Source: an uncultured Pseudohongiella sp.
GTDB taxonomy: Bacteria > Pseudomonadota > Gammaproteobacteria > Pseudomonadales > Pseudohongiellaceae
Reading direction: 5' to 3'
DNA: 64,000 nucleotides
Assembly: GCA_951812715.1 (NCBI GenBank)
Contig: OX638323.1
Span: 1,840,577-1,904,576 of the forward strand
Part shown: positions 35,317 through 45,286 of the stretch, piece after piece
How positions within the stretch are numbered: position 1 is the stretch's first letter
Layout: the number at the start of each line of letters is the position of its first letter
Notes under the pieces: generated by a model
Database searches by the model: none
What the model saw: the letters and a program-made list of their open reading frames with translations, nothing else
Told to the model about the DNA's origin: nothing
Program-made: the position numbers and the translations under genes

Positions 35317-36327
35317 TTATTCGGTATCCGCCACCTGGGGCTGGCTGCCATCGCCGGGCAGGCCCATGGACTCTAGTCGGCGCCAGCCGGCGAGGATGCC
35401 GCGCAGGCCGTGGTTGCCCTCGTGGCAGGCGTATTCGTAGATTGGATCTTCGATGCGCCGCAGCGGGAATTTCGCTGACCAGGGCACGTCCCAGGTCAGC
35501 GGGTCTTTGATGGTGAAATCATAGCCCAGCGTGTCGGCGTCGATCCGGCGAATGCGTTCTTCGATCATCGTTTCCCTTGATGCGCCGGAGCGGCTGTTCT
35601 GGTCGTAATAGAAATGGCGTGTGTTGATCACCAGGGTGTCGCCTTCCCAGCGGGCGATGGAGTCTCCGTCCCATTTGATGTGGCTGGTCTGATGCTCATC
35701 GTCGAAGCGGATGATTCGCGCGCGATGAATCATCTCGCTCAAAATCATCACATGGTCGGCGGTCTGCACGATCTGGATGTTGTTGTTATAGGCGCCGGGG
35801 ATCAGGGGCGGTCCGGCGCCGCCGCTCATCAGACAGCGGTCCGCCAGGGTGCGCGCTTCCGGCCCGATGCTGTTGGCGCGCACTTCGGCGCGGATGCGGG
35901 CGCGTTCCCGACCGGATTCGTTCAACGACGGCATGCGTCCGTCAGGCGGATCGTAGATCAGCGACGTGCGGCGGTCGCTGATGGTCTCGACGCCGCGCTC
36001 GTACCAGAACTCGTTATAGGAAATCACGCCGGGCGGATAACCCGCTCCTCCCACCGAGTCGATGATCAGATCGCGGTTCTGGCGCCGGTTCTCGAACGCC
36101 TGCCACTCCTCCGCTTGCTCCGCGGTCAGCACTTCCCGGTCGGCAAGCTCCGCCGGACGGTTGAGCGGCGTCAGCGTTCGATAGGTATAGGTACCCTGCA
36201 AATCGGGATGTCCATGCTCGGTGCGGGGAATATCAGCGGATTGTGAAAATCCAGCCTGACCGAGCAGCAAGGCAACTGGCCCGAATACCAGGCCGGCGAG
36301 CATGAGCGCCGAAGTTCGAGTGTTCAC
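35317..36327 (-). CDS. Exported protein of unknown function
   Basis: 336 residues with a signal peptide (MNTRTSALMLAGLVFGPVALLLGQAGFSQ). The mature start DIPRTEHGHPDLQGTYTY and the later SIARWEGDTLVINTRHFYYDQ match the family seen in the lipoprotein at 6233-7156. The middle segment PDGRMPSLNESGRERARIRAE and NIQIVQTADHVMILSEMIHRARII are also typical of this periplasmic group. No enzymatic residues could be pointed out. It stands alone, divergent from the permease gene. Confidence 0.65.
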   Translation of the reverse strand: MNTRTSALMLAGLVFGPVALLLGQAGFSQSADIPRTEHGHPDLQGTYTYRTLTPLNRPAELADREVLTAEQAEEWQAFENRRQNRDLIIDSVGGAGYPPGVISYNEFWYERGVETISDRRTSLIYDPPDGRMPSLNESGRERARIRAEVRANSIGPEARTLADRCLMSGGAGPPLIPGAYNNNIQIVQTADHVMILSEMIHRARIIRFDDEHQTSHIKWDGDSIARWEGDTLVINTRHFYYDQNSRSGASRETMIEERIRRIDADTLGYDFTIKDPLTWDVPWSAKFPLRRIEDPIYEYACHEGNHGLRGILAGWRRLESMGLPGDGSQPQVADTE

Positions 36328-36634
36328 GATCTCCTCCTCTCATCACAATGCGTGATAATGGCCCCAGGAAACCCTGATCCATCAGAGCTTCCTCGCGGCG
36401 CATGGATCTAACGCCGAATTCCGTGGCGCTAGCCATTGCATTCGGGAGCAAAACTAAACCACGCTCGTTTTGCGGCAATAAACAATTCCAAGGATGGGAT
36501 TGCTCAGTGAAGACTTAAAGTACGTCTTCGACAGTAATATGCAAGCAAAACAGTTTCGGCAGAACCGCGCAGGCCAACTGTCGTATAGTGGCGGACGATT
36601 GTCGAAACCGGAATTCATCTCAAAGGGGATGCCA

Positions 36635-38038
36635 ATGAACGAGCAGGCTAATGGCCAGTTGCGGCGGGTGCTGAAAGGGTTCGACGTGCTGGCGTTGGGC
36701 TTCGGCGCGATGATCGGCTGGGGCTGGATCGTGCTGGCCGGCGGCTGGGTGCTGGACGCCGGCTCCCTGGGCGCCGTGGCGGCGTTCTTCTTCGGCGGCA
36801 TCGCCATGTTGCTGATCGGGCTCATCTATGCCGAGCTGGCCTCGGCCATGCCCCAGGTGGGAGGAGAGCACGTCTACAGCCACAAGGCGCTCGGGGATAT
36901 CGGCTCGTTCGTTTGCACCTGGGCCATCGTCTTCGGCTATGCATCGGTAGTGGCTTTCGAGGCGGTGGCGTTGCCGACGGTGATCGAGTATCTGGCGCCG
37001 AACTACAAGGTCGGATTCCTGTGGACGATCGCCGGCGGCGAGGTCTATGCGAGTTGGGTCGCGGTCGGCGTTGCCGGTGCGTTGTCGATGACACTGGTGA
37101 ATTGTATTGGCGTGCGCACTGCCGCTTTCCTGCAAAAGTTGGTCATCGTGCTGATTTTCGCGGTCGGCTTCCTGTTTTTCTCCGGCTCGCTGTTCAGCGG
37201 TTCAGGCGCGACGATGGAGCCTCTTTTCAGGGATGGAGTCAACGGCGTTTTGCTGGTGCTGGTCATGGTGCCGTTCATGTTCGTGGGCTTCGACGTCATT
37301 CCCCAGGCCGCGGAAGAGATCAATCTTCCTTTCCGGAAAATCGGAATGTTGATAATCGTCTCCGTATCCATGGCCGTGGTTTGGTACATGCTGATCGTTC
37401 TCGGCCTGTCGGCAGTGCTTGCCCCCGAGGAGATCGCAAGCACTGAGTTGGGCGTGCCGGAAGCCATGAACGCGGTTTTCGGCGGGGCCTGGGCGGGAAA
37501 CTTGATGATCCTGGCCGGCGTGGCCGGCATTCTGACGAGCTGGAACGCGTTTCTGGTCGGCGGCAGCAGGGCCGTTTACGCCCTGGCCCAATCGCGAATG
37601 CTGCCGGCATTTCTCGGCCGGCTGCACCCGCGATACAACACGCCGGTTAACGCGATCCTGCTGATCGGCGGCGCTTCGGCGCTGGCGCCGCTGCTGGGAA
37701 GGGAAAGCCTGGTATGGTTCGTCAATGCCGGAGGGCTGGGCATTGTGATCGCGTATTCGTTGGTGGCCTTGTCGTTCCTGGTGCTGCGAAGAAAGTTTCC
37801 GCAGATGGAGCGGCCCTGGAAATTGCCGCTGGGGGAACTGTTCGGCGGCGCGGCGCTGATCCTTTCGCTTGGCGTCATGCTGCTGTATTTGCCGGGAAGC
37901 CCGGCCGCGCTGCTGTGGCCGCAGGAATGGTTGCTGTTCGCGGCCTGGATGGTCGGCGGATTCGTGCTGTTTGCCTGCGCGCGCCTCGCGTACCGCGGCG
38001 GCGGCAAGCATGCAGCGAAAATCCCCGCCGGCGATTGA
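36635..38038 (+). CDS. APC superfamily amino-acid permease
   Basis: 467 residues from ATG 36635, preceded by AAAGGGG; the upstream 47 codons look non-coding. About 12 transmembrane helices. The first reads VLALGFGAMIGWGWIVLAGGWV, the substrate-backbone-binding motif of APC transporters, followed by LIYAELASAMPQVGGEHVYSH. It precedes a convergent cluster with M20 amidohydrolase and diaminopropionate ammonia-lyase-like genes, so amino acids or amino-acid conjugates are the likely substrates. The ~305 bases in front of it hold no gene. Confidence 0.85.
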   Translation: MNEQANGQLRRVLKGFDVLALGFGAMIGWGWIVLAGGWVLDAGSLGAVAAFFFGGIAMLLIGLIYAELASAMPQVGGEHVYSHKALGDIGSFVCTWAIVFGYASVVAFEAVALPTVIEYLAPNYKVGFLWTIAGGEVYASWVAVGVAGALSMTLVNCIGVRTAAFLQKLVIVLIFAVGFLFFSGSLFSGSGATMEPLFRDGVNGVLLVLVMVPFMFVGFDVIPQAAEEINLPFRKIGMLIIVSVSMAVVWYMLIVLGLSAVLAPEEIASTELGVPEAMNAVFGGAWAGNLMILAGVAGILTSWNAFLVGGSRAVYALAQSRMLPAFLGRLHPRYNTPVNAILLIGGASALAPLLGRESLVWFVNAGGLGIVIAYSLVALSFLVLRRKFPQMERPWKLPLGELFGGAALILSLGVMLLYLPGSPAALLWPQEWLLFAAWMVGGFVLFACARLAYRGGGKHAAKIPAGD

Positions 38039-38083
38039 TCAGACAAGAAAAATCTCGCTTTCCGCCGGTCGGCGAAGGCAGCT

Positions 38084-39223
38084 TCAGACAGGCGGTTCGC
38101 CTTGCCGGGCGAGCGCTTTCCAGAATTCGACGCCAGTGCGAATCACATCGTCATTGAAGTCATAGGCGGGATTGTGCAAAGCCATTGCATGAGCGCCTTC
38201 GGTTCCGTTGCCAAGCAGTATGAAGGCGCCGGGGCAATGGTGCAGGAATTCCGCGAAATCCTCCGAGAATGACACTTGCCCGAAGTCCCGGTCGACTTCG
38301 CCGACGCCGGCCGCGGCCTCGGCGATGATTTCGGTGCATCCGGCATCGTTTACCAGCGGGCGGAAAGAATTGCTGTAGCCAAGCTTCCCTTGCGCGCCAT
38401 GAGCGGCGCAAACGCCATCGACAATCTCTTTCATGCGTTCGCGTATTCGCCGTGACACTTCCCGCGCGAATCCGCGGCAATCGCCGGTAATCACGACAGT
38501 GTCGGGAATGATGTTGCGCGCGCCGTCGGTCTGAATTCCGGTAACTGAAACCACCGCGTGGTCGGCGGCGGAAACGCTGCGGGAGACGATGGACTGCAAT
38601 TGCAGGATGATCGAGCTCGCAACGACGATCGGATCGATTCCTGTTTCCGGCATTGAGGAGTGGCCGCCGCGGCCGGTGACGGTAATCTCGAAATTGTCTT
38701 CAAAGGCGCAGAACGCGCCAGGCTTGATGGCGAACTTGCCCGCGGCCATGCCGGGCAGGTTGTGCAGCCCGTAGATCTCCGCCATCGGAAATCGCTCGAA
38801 CAGCCCGTCGGCGATCATGGCGGCGGCGCCCCGGCCGTTCTCCTCATCGGGCTGGAATATGAAATGGACCGTGCGCGCAAGACTTTCATCCCGCGCCAGT
38901 TCCAGCGCCGCGCCAAGCAGCATCGTGCTATGGCCGTCGTGGCCGCAGCCATGGAACTTGCCGTCGTGAACCGAACGATGCGCGAAACTGTTTTTCTCGG
39001 AGATCGGCAGCGCGTCCATGTCCGCCCGCAGGCCAATGGCGGAATCTTCGGGCCCGCTACGCAAGCTCGCCACGACTCCGGCGCCGCCGCTTCCCTCTTG
39101 CACTTCAAGACCGGCTTGCTTCAGGGTGTCGGCAATAAGGCGCCATGTTCGCCCAAGCTCGAATCCGGTTTCCGGGTGCTGGTGCAAATTCCGCCGAAAA
39201 GCCGTCAGGTCAATATTCGTCAT
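38084..39223 (-). CDS. M20 family amidohydrolase (hippurate hydrolase-like)
   Basis: 379 residues from ATG 39223; a GTG at 39235 is also possible. Metal-binding motifs of M20D peptidases are in order: LRADMDALPI, CGHDGHSTML, the catalytic DEENGRGAAAMI, and HNLPG, then the dimerisation-domain GRGGHSSMPETGIDP and the final HNPAYDFNDD. Such enzymes remove N-acyl or conjugate groups from amino acids in the cytoplasm. It overlaps the end of the ammonia-lyase gene, so the two are coupled. A GC-rich hairpin followed by TTTTT (minus strand, about 38047-38075) after the stop may terminate transcription. Confidence 0.85.
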   Translation of the reverse strand: MTNIDLTAFRRNLHQHPETGFELGRTWRLIADTLKQAGLEVQEGSGGAGVVASLRSGPEDSAIGLRADMDALPISEKNSFAHRSVHDGKFHGCGHDGHSTMLLGAALELARDESLARTVHFIFQPDEENGRGAAAMIADGLFERFPMAEIYGLHNLPGMAAGKFAIKPGAFCAFEDNFEITVTGRGGHSSMPETGIDPIVVASSIILQLQSIVSRSVSAADHAVVSVTGIQTDGARNIIPDTVVITGDCRGFAREVSRRIRERMKEIVDGVCAAHGAQGKLGYSNSFRPLVNDAGCTEIIAEAAAGVGEVDRDFGQVSFSEDFAEFLHHCPGAFILLGNGTEGAHAMALHNPAYDFNDDVIRTGVEFWKALARQGEPPV

Positions 39224-40232
39224 TGCCGGGATCACCTTCGGTAACTATCACAAGCGGATTTCCGGATTCGTCTTGCCGCAGGCAGGCAGCAAGTCCGGCT
39301 GCTCCCGAGGGAGTGCTTGCCAGGTCATGGGCGGCGAGCCGCCGCGCCGCCCGCGCCGCTTCCCCGTCGGAAACGGTTACGAACCGGTCGGCGGTAAGTT
39401 TGAGTATATCGAAGGCCAGCATTGATGGGGTCTTGCAGTCGAGCCGGCCCATGTTGGAGATCGGCCCGCTGACGGTTACGAGCTTCCTCGCGGCCACGCT
39501 TGCCTGCAGGCAAGCCGCGCGGTCGGGCTCGACCACCGTGATCTCGGGTTGCGCTTCCCAGCTTCGCCTGATCGACCAGGCGAGCGCCGCGGCAAAGCCG
39601 CCTACGCCCGCCTGCAAATAGACCCGCGTCGGCCATTCGCCCGAGGCCGCGAAGGCCTCTCTCAATTCTCCGGCGAGTATGGTGTAACCCTCCATGACCA
39701 GCCGCGCCGACTCAAGGCTTCCCGGCCAGGACGTGTCGGTCAGATGGACCGCGTCTCTCCGTTCCGCGTCGTCGGCCGCCGCGGCAATACATTCTTCGTA
39801 GGTTGCGCCCGAACGCAAAACTCTGGCGCCCTTGGCGCGCAGGCGCAGGGCAAATGCTTCAGGGACGGTTTCGGCAATGTGTATGCGGGCCGATGCGCCG
39901 AACAATCGTGCGCCCGCGGCCACGGCGAGCCCGTGATTGCCGGCGCTGGCGGTTACGAAGCAAAGCCGGGACGCAACGCGGCGCACATCGTCGGATACCA
40001 GCGCCGCCGGTTCGATATCGCCGCCGGCTTCGCGCGCGATGATCCTGGCGATGGCATAGACGCCGCCGAGCGCCTTGAACGAGCCGAGACCCATGCGCCG
40101 GGATTCGTCTTTCAGCCAGATCCGGCGACCGCCAATCTCCGCAAACGACAGCGGAGTCGCCGCGTAAGCGGGACAGGCCGAAACCCACATGCGAGCGCTG
40201 GCGGTATCGAAGATGTTGTGTGAAATTTCCAC
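39210..40232 (-). CDS. PLP-dependent diaminopropionate ammonia-lyase-like enzyme
   Basis: 340 residues of the fold II (tryptophan synthase beta) family. The PLP lysine is Lys53 in GLGSFKALGG, preceded by IWLKDESRRM; the phosphate-binding and re-face motif FVTASAGNHGLAVA follows, then QAGVGGFAAAL. KDESRR and the SFKALGG block point to 2,3-diaminopropionate ammonia-lyase, which makes pyruvate and ammonia, though threonine dehydratase or serine racemase activity is possible. It is shorter than E. coli YgeX (~398). It is coupled to the M20 gene and 15 nt after the dioxygenase. Confidence 0.75.
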   Translation of the reverse strand: MEISHNIFDTASARMWVSACPAYAATPLSFAEIGGRRIWLKDESRRMGLGSFKALGGVYAIARIIAREAGGDIEPAALVSDDVRRVASRLCFVTASAGNHGLAVAAGARLFGASARIHIAETVPEAFALRLRAKGARVLRSGATYEECIAAAADDAERRDAVHLTDTSWPGSLESARLVMEGYTILAGELREAFAASGEWPTRVYLQAGVGGFAAALAWSIRRSWEAQPEITVVEPDRAACLQASVAARKLVTVSGPISNMGRLDCKTPSMLAFDILKLTADRFVTVSDGEAARAARRLAAHDLASTPSGAAGLAACLRQDESGNPLVIVTEGDPGNDEY

Positions 40233-40247
40233 CGCCGATCTGGACAG

Positions 40248-41237
40248 TCAGGCCGCCAGCGAAGCCAGCACCTGCCGGCGTCCGCAATATGGGCGCCGGC
40301 CGTGCATGACTTGCATGTTGTCCACCAGCGCCAGATCTCCGGCCTGCCATTGCAGGTCAACGGTAATCTGTTCGGCAATCTCGGCCACCACTTGCATGTC
40401 CGCGTCCGGAATCTCCGAATGGTCGCCGAAACAGATCGAGCGTTCGGCCTCGTTGCGGCGGTCGCTCCAGCCGCGCCAGGCAGCGATGAGTTGATTGAAG
40501 AATACGCTCTTGCCGCTCGGCAAGGTCCGCACCGCCGGCAATGCCGGACTGCAGGCGCGCAGCACGCCGCCATCGAACCAGGACCAGCCGTAGCCCAGGG
40601 ATTTCAGCCGCGTTTCGGCTTCGATCCTGTTGTCCGCGCCAAGCGTCGCGCGCCAGCCGCGGCCCTGGCCCGATTCCATGTCTTCGCCCTGGGGCATGAT
40701 GTTGATGTAGCGAACGCCAAGCCGCTCACAGCGCACCGCGAACTCGGGCAAGCGATGTCGCAGGCGCGCAAGCAACCAGTCCGAACGACAAATCGGCGTG
40801 GCGCCTCCTGTCTCGGGAGCGACCTCGCAATAGAAGAACAGCCGCGTCGGATGGACGGGCGTCTGGGCCAGTTCGTGGTGCAGATATATCTCTATGTCTG
40901 GCGGCGCTTCATTGGCGGTGAACACGCGCTCGGTGCGATGCCGGCGGATCGCGTTCGACAAGGAGCTCTGGTAAGGGAAGTTTTCCAATTTGAACGCGCT
41001 CAGGGCGGCGTCGAAATCTTCATCGCCGGCGATGGGGAATCCACGGAAAACAATCACCCCATGCCGCTCCAGTTGTTCCAGCAGGAGCAGCCGGTTTGCC
41101 GTCAGCCAGTCGAGCGCGGCAGCTAGCCGCGAGGCGGTGACGCGCGGCGCATAGACCAATGGGAATCGGATGTCATCGACCTGCCTGTCCTGCTTAACGG
41201 CATCCTCCTCAACGATTGCGGCGAACGGAATATCCAT
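40248..41237 (-). CDS. TauD/TfdA-family Fe(II)/2-oxoglutarate dioxygenase
   Basis: 329 residues with the jelly-roll pattern of TauD enzymes: GVIVFRGFPI near residue 60, a metal-binding HHE in IYLHHELAQTP, PICRSDWLL, and the distal DNMQVMHGRRPY with the second His and the 2-oxoglutarate Arg. The nearest type is the SyrP-like group that hydroxylates amino-acid or acyl substrates. It lies between an aldo/keto reductase (5-nt gap) and the PLP enzyme, so one small-molecule pathway is likely. Confidence 0.8.
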   Translation of the reverse strand: MDIPFAAIVEEDAVKQDRQVDDIRFPLVYAPRVTASRLAAALDWLTANRLLLLEQLERHGVIVFRGFPIAGDEDFDAALSAFKLENFPYQSSLSNAIRRHRTERVFTANEAPPDIEIYLHHELAQTPVHPTRLFFYCEVAPETGGATPICRSDWLLARLRHRLPEFAVRCERLGVRYINIMPQGEDMESGQGRGWRATLGADNRIEAETRLKSLGYGWSWFDGGVLRACSPALPAVRTLPSGKSVFFNQLIAAWRGWSDRRNEAERSICFGDHSEIPDADMQVVAEIAEQITVDLQWQAGDLALVDNMQVMHGRRPYCGRRQVLASLAA

Positions 41238-41242
41238 GGCTT

Positions 41243-42223
41243 TCAGTCATAAATCGGATGGAAGGTATTGAAAGCAGTATCGCAAAAGACGCCTGGGTCA
41301 TTGAAGCGGCGACCGCGGTTCAAGGCGCTGATTGCCGTCATCTCCTCCTCGTTCAGACTGAAGTCGAACAACGCCAGATTTTCCCGTAGCCGATCCTTGC
41401 GCGAAGTCTTGGGGATGACGGCCGTTCCCCGCTGCAAGGCCCAGCGCAATACGATCTGGGCCGGGCTGCGATGCAGTCTCGCGGCCGCCCCGGCCACAAC
41501 CGGCTCGGTCAAAACCGAATCCGCGCTGGCGGCCATATCGAGTTCGACATAGGACGAGGCGCCGAGCGGAGAAAACGCCGTAACCGCCAGACCGTATTGC
41601 CGCGCCAGCCGCAGCAACGCTTGCTGGGTCAGGTACGGATGGCATTCGACCTGCAAGACCGCGGGCCGGATGCGGGCATAGGCGAACAAATCGTGCAACA
41701 GGCCACTTGTGTAGTTGCATACGCCGATCCGTCCGACCAGGCCTTGTTCGACCAGCTTTTCCATCGCGGCCCAGGTGTCCGCCAGGGGCACGGGTGCGAT
41801 TTCCATCGCCGGCCTCGGCGCGACGGGGTCGAAAACCCATTCCGGCGGGTAGCGTTCGGCGAAATCGACATAGCGCAAGGGAATCGGGAAATGCACCAGG
41901 TACAGATCGAGATATTCCAGGCCAAGATCCTTCAGGGTTCTTTCGCAGGCGGGGCGTACGTGATCGGGATGGTGGTAGGTATTCCAGAGCTTGGACGTGA
42001 CCCACAAGTCTTCGCGCCGGCAATGACCTGCCGCCAGCGCCTGGCGAATGCCGTCGCCGGCCTCGGCTTCGTTGCCGTAGTCGGCGGCGCTGTCGAGGTG
42101 CCTGTAGCTGGCCTCGACGGCATCGGCCACGAGTTGGGCGGTCTGCTCCTTTTCGATCTTCCACAGCCCCAGCCCGACCCTGGGCATCAATGCGCCATCG
42201 GCGAGTTTGATCGTTGTCTCCAT
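41243..42223 (-). CDS. Aldo/keto reductase
   Basis: 326 residues, TIM barrel. The catalytic tetrad is visible: Asp and Tyr in LDSAADYGNEAEAG, Lys in WVTSKLWNTYHHPD, and His in YLDLYLVHFPIPL. The C-terminal NADP-binding WALQRGTAVIPKTSRKDRLREN is present. This is an AKR of the xylose/aldose reductase type (size and PEWVFDP loop). It is the middle gene of the minus-strand set; the reductase and the neighbouring Gfo/Idh enzyme suggest sugar or polyol conversion. Confidence 0.88.
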   Translation of the reverse strand: METTIKLADGALMPRVGLGLWKIEKEQTAQLVADAVEASYRHLDSAADYGNEAEAGDGIRQALAAGHCRREDLWVTSKLWNTYHHPDHVRPACERTLKDLGLEYLDLYLVHFPIPLRYVDFAERYPPEWVFDPVAPRPAMEIAPVPLADTWAAMEKLVEQGLVGRIGVCNYTSGLLHDLFAYARIRPAVLQVECHPYLTQQALLRLARQYGLAVTAFSPLGASSYVELDMAASADSVLTEPVVAGAAARLHRSPAQIVLRWALQRGTAVIPKTSRKDRLRENLALFDFSLNEEEMTAISALNRGRRFNDPGVFCDTAFNTFHPIYD

Positions 42224-42249
42224 CGTGTCTTTCGCTCCCTTTAGTTTTG

Positions 42250-43442
42250 CTAGCCGGGCAACAGGTCCGTCAAACCTTCCCGGCGAATCAATTCTTTCAC
42301 ATCCACTGCTTCCTTTGCCGCCATGGATTGCTGCGCGGCGGTGGCGACGATCATGGCTTTCAGCCCCTGTTCCGGCGTGGCGGCGTCGGCGGGAAGACCC
42401 TGCATTCGATCCAGCATGGCTTCGTGGGCAAACCAGGTGGCGCCATGGTGTCCGCTACGCTCTATCGATTCAGGATACGAAAGCAGCCGGGTTTCCTGTA
42501 CAGCGGCGGTTTCCAGTTGCGGCGACGCCTTCGATCCCGGCCGCTTGAAGCTCGCCTGTTCGCTGGCGATCACTCTGCCTTTGTCGCCGCAGACGATCAA
42601 TTCCTCGCGCAGTTCGCTGCTGAACATGTTCAAACTGAAATTGGCGCGAATGCCGTTACGATAGTTGACGATCACGAGCGCATGGTCATCGATGTCGGAT
42701 TTTCTGCCCTGGTATTCGAAGTCGAGGAAATTCACCGCCCGCCCGCCCGAGGCATACACCGATTTCGGCGCACTGTCGGCGAGCATGTTGATGAGATCGA
42801 AGTAATGGCAGCATTTTTCGACCAATGCGCCGCCGGAATACTCATTGAACTTGTTCCATTGTCCGACCTTGTCGAGGAAAGGCGGGCGGTATTCGCTCAT
42901 GCTGACGGTCCAGATAGCGCCGGCGGCAGTGTTGTCGAAGATCTCGTAAAGGCGTCAACGTACTGGCATTTGTAGCGATATTGCATGCCAATCTGGATGA
43001 AAGAGGGGTAGTCCGCGGCCATACGCGCGATTTGTGCGGCATCGGCCAGCGTTGTGGCCATCGGTTTATCCAGCAGCAGGGGTTTGCCTGACTCGCGAAC
43101 CACCCGCACGATATCGAAGTGCGTGTAATTGGGCGAACTGATGACGATGGCGTCGACCGCCGAATCCCCGCAGGCCTGTTGCAGCGACTCGTAGCGATGC
43201 GGTTTGGGGCCGCAGGCTTGCTCGGCCTCTTTCAGGCTGGCCTTGCAGATGTCATACAGGCCGACGACTCTGGCGCGGCCCATGAGTTCGGCAATGCGGA
43301 TACGCTCCCGGCCCATCATGCCCGTACCGACGACCAGCAGCCCCGGCTGTCTGGCGCCGGAATCCGGGACCGCGACGGTGCGAAAGCGATCGGCGCGGCG
43401 GCGCGAACTCTCGTGAAAAAACCGCGGGACGCGCCGGCTCAT
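42250..43442 (-). pseudogene. Gfo/Idh/MocA oxidoreductase with frameshift
   Basis: The N-terminal Rossmann part starts at ATG 43442 (MSRRVPRFFHESS...LLVVGTGMMGRERIRIAELMG), keeps the LDKPMA signature and runs to IGMQYRYKCQYVDAF. The continuation YEIFDNTAAGAIWTVSMSEYRPPFLDK...GGALVEKCCHYFDL is in another frame, joined near 42949 by a one-base loss. Both halves are otherwise clean, so an assembly indel is as likely as a recent mutation. The start overlaps the symporter stop as ATGA, showing tight coupling. Probable NAD(P)-dependent sugar or inositol-type dehydrogenase. Confidence 0.75.
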
Positions 43443-45166
43443 GATGGCTGATTCTCCCGTGGCAGCAGCGCCTCGGCGGCGACCATCGGCCGCCAGTACC
43501 AGACGATCAAGTTGCCGAGCGCCAGCAATCCGAGCAAAGGCCAGAACGCGCCGCCAAGTCCGTTTACCAGCCCTAGCGGAGAGAACAGCAAGTAGAGCGC
43601 AACCACGCAGGACAACAAGGTCACGGCACAGGGAATCGCGTAGCGCCAAGGCGTCAGATCGACGAGTTCCCGCCGGTGGAAAGTCCATTCCTGCCGCCGC
43701 GGACGGATTCTGCCGACCACCAGCATTATCAACACTTCGATCACAAACAGAATTGCGTACAAATGCAGGAAATGAAGACCAGTGCGTTCGCCGAAGACGA
43801 ACTGGAACAGCCCATAGGCGATGATGTGAAAGACGATGACAATCTTCGGCCCCAGCGCGGGCGTGCGCCGGCTGAACAGCCCAACCATGACGATTGCGAT
43901 CACCGGGATATTGTAGAAGCCGGTGAATATGCGGACGATCTGCCAGAGGCCTTCCGGCGCGAATTGCAGCATCGGCGCGATCATGAAGGAAACCAGGGCG
44001 ATGCCGACTCCTGCCCGTTTGGCGACCCGCAACAGTTCGTCATCGGCAAGGCTGCGTTTCTTCAGCGGCCCATAAACATCGAGGCAAAACAACGTGGCGG
44101 CGCTGTTGAGCAGCGAATTGAAGGAACTGAACACTGCCCCGAGCAGCACGGCAAGAAAGAAACCGGCCGCATAGACCGGCAGCACGTCGCGGATCAGGCG
44201 CGGATAGGCCAGATCAATGGTTTCGAGCCCTTCGCCATACAGGTGATAGGCAATCACGCCCGGAATCATCATCAGGAAGGGAACCAGCACCTTGAAGAAT
44301 CCGGAGAAGAGCACGCCTTTCTGCCCCTCGGCGAGATTTCGCGCGCCCAGGGTGCGCTGGATCACATACTGATTGGTGCACCAATAGAACAAATTGGCGA
44401 AGATCATGCCGGTAAACAAGGTGGCGAAGGGAGTGGGGTCTTCCGCCGAACCAATTGCGTTCAACTTCTGCGTCTCGGTTGTGGCCAAAATCGTCAGTCC
44501 TTCGCTGACGCTGCCCGCGCCCAGTTTCGCCAGTCCGAGCAGGGGAACCGTCACGCCGATAATCAACAGACCGATCCCGTTGATCGTGTCGGAAACCGCA
44601 ACGGCCTTGAGTCCGCCGAATACCGCATACATCGATCCGATCACGCCGATCAGCACGATGGTAAAAACCAACGCGGGAAACTGGTCGACTCCCAGCAACT
44701 GTGGCACATCGAACAATTGCAGCACCGCGATTGAGCCCGAATAAAGCACGCCGGGAATCGTGATCAACCCGTATCCCACCATGAACAGTACGACGGTCAT
44801 GCGGCGCACGTCGTCGTCGAAACGGTCGCTGAGAAACTGGGGCAGGGTGAAGAACGCCCCGGACAGATATCGTGGCAGAAAGAAGAAGGCCATGCAGACG
44901 GTTGCCAGCGCGGCGGTTACTTCCCAGGCCATGCTGCTCAGGTTGAATCCGTAAGCGGAACCGTTCAGGCCGATCAACTGTTCGGCGGACAGATTAGTGA
45001 GCAGCAGCGAGCCAGCGATGAAGGTGGCGCCAAGGCCGCGTCCGGCCAGAAAATAACCGTCACGGGTTTGGGTCTGACCCCGGGTCTGGCGATACGAAAT
45101 CCACGCCACCAGCGCCATGAACAGTACACAGCTTGCCACCGTGGCCAGCAGATTGTCTGAATTCAA
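43439..45166 (-). CDS. Sodium:solute symporter (SSS family)
   Basis: 575 residues from TTG 45166, chosen because GGGAGG lies 8 nt upstream; the ~85 codons upstream translate a repeat cluster (MGHPLG...WDTHLG) and are not coding. About 14 helices: GYFLAGRGLGATFIAGSLLLTNLSAEQLIGLNGSAYG at the first sodium-site helix, then the SGLT-like FGGLKAVAVSDTINGIGLL and YWCTNQYVIQRTLGA. These features place it with sugar or inositol symporters. Coupled to the Gfo/Idh gene, which would act on the imported compound. Confidence 0.85.
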   Translation of the reverse strand: MNSDNLLATVASCVLFMALVAWISYRQTRGQTQTRDGYFLAGRGLGATFIAGSLLLTNLSAEQLIGLNGSAYGFNLSSMAWEVTAALATVCMAFFFLPRYLSGAFFTLPQFLSDRFDDDVRRMTVVLFMVGYGLITIPGVLYSGSIAVLQLFDVPQLLGVDQFPALVFTIVLIGVIGSMYAVFGGLKAVAVSDTINGIGLLIIGVTVPLLGLAKLGAGSVSEGLTILATTETQKLNAIGSAEDPTPFATLFTGMIFANLFYWCTNQYVIQRTLGARNLAEGQKGVLFSGFFKVLVPFLMMIPGVIAYHLYGEGLETIDLAYPRLIRDVLPVYAAGFFLAVLLGAVFSSFNSLLNSAATLFCLDVYGPLKKRSLADDELLRVAKRAGVGIALVSFMIAPMLQFAPEGLWQIVRIFTGFYNIPVIAIVMVGLFSRRTPALGPKIVIVFHIIAYGLFQFVFGERTGLHFLHLYAILFVIEVLIMLVVGRIRPRRQEWTFHRRELVDLTPWRYAIPCAVTLLSCVVALYLLFSPLGLVNGLGGAFWPLLGLLALGNLIVWYWRPMVAAEALLPRENQPS

Positions 45167-45286
45167 GCGGCATGCCTCCCGCGAGCGCCTTGAAACGGCA
45201 CCGATGATAGGCCAAAGGCGAATCGTCCGAAAGCCGGAAATCCACGTCGACCCGGTGGACTGGACTGGCAAAACGGGTTCCCCTGC

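Noticed and set aside
36328..36634. Possible small gene or riboswitch before the permease
   Set aside because: No conserved fold or protein-like frame could be made out; only the divergent promoter region is expected here.
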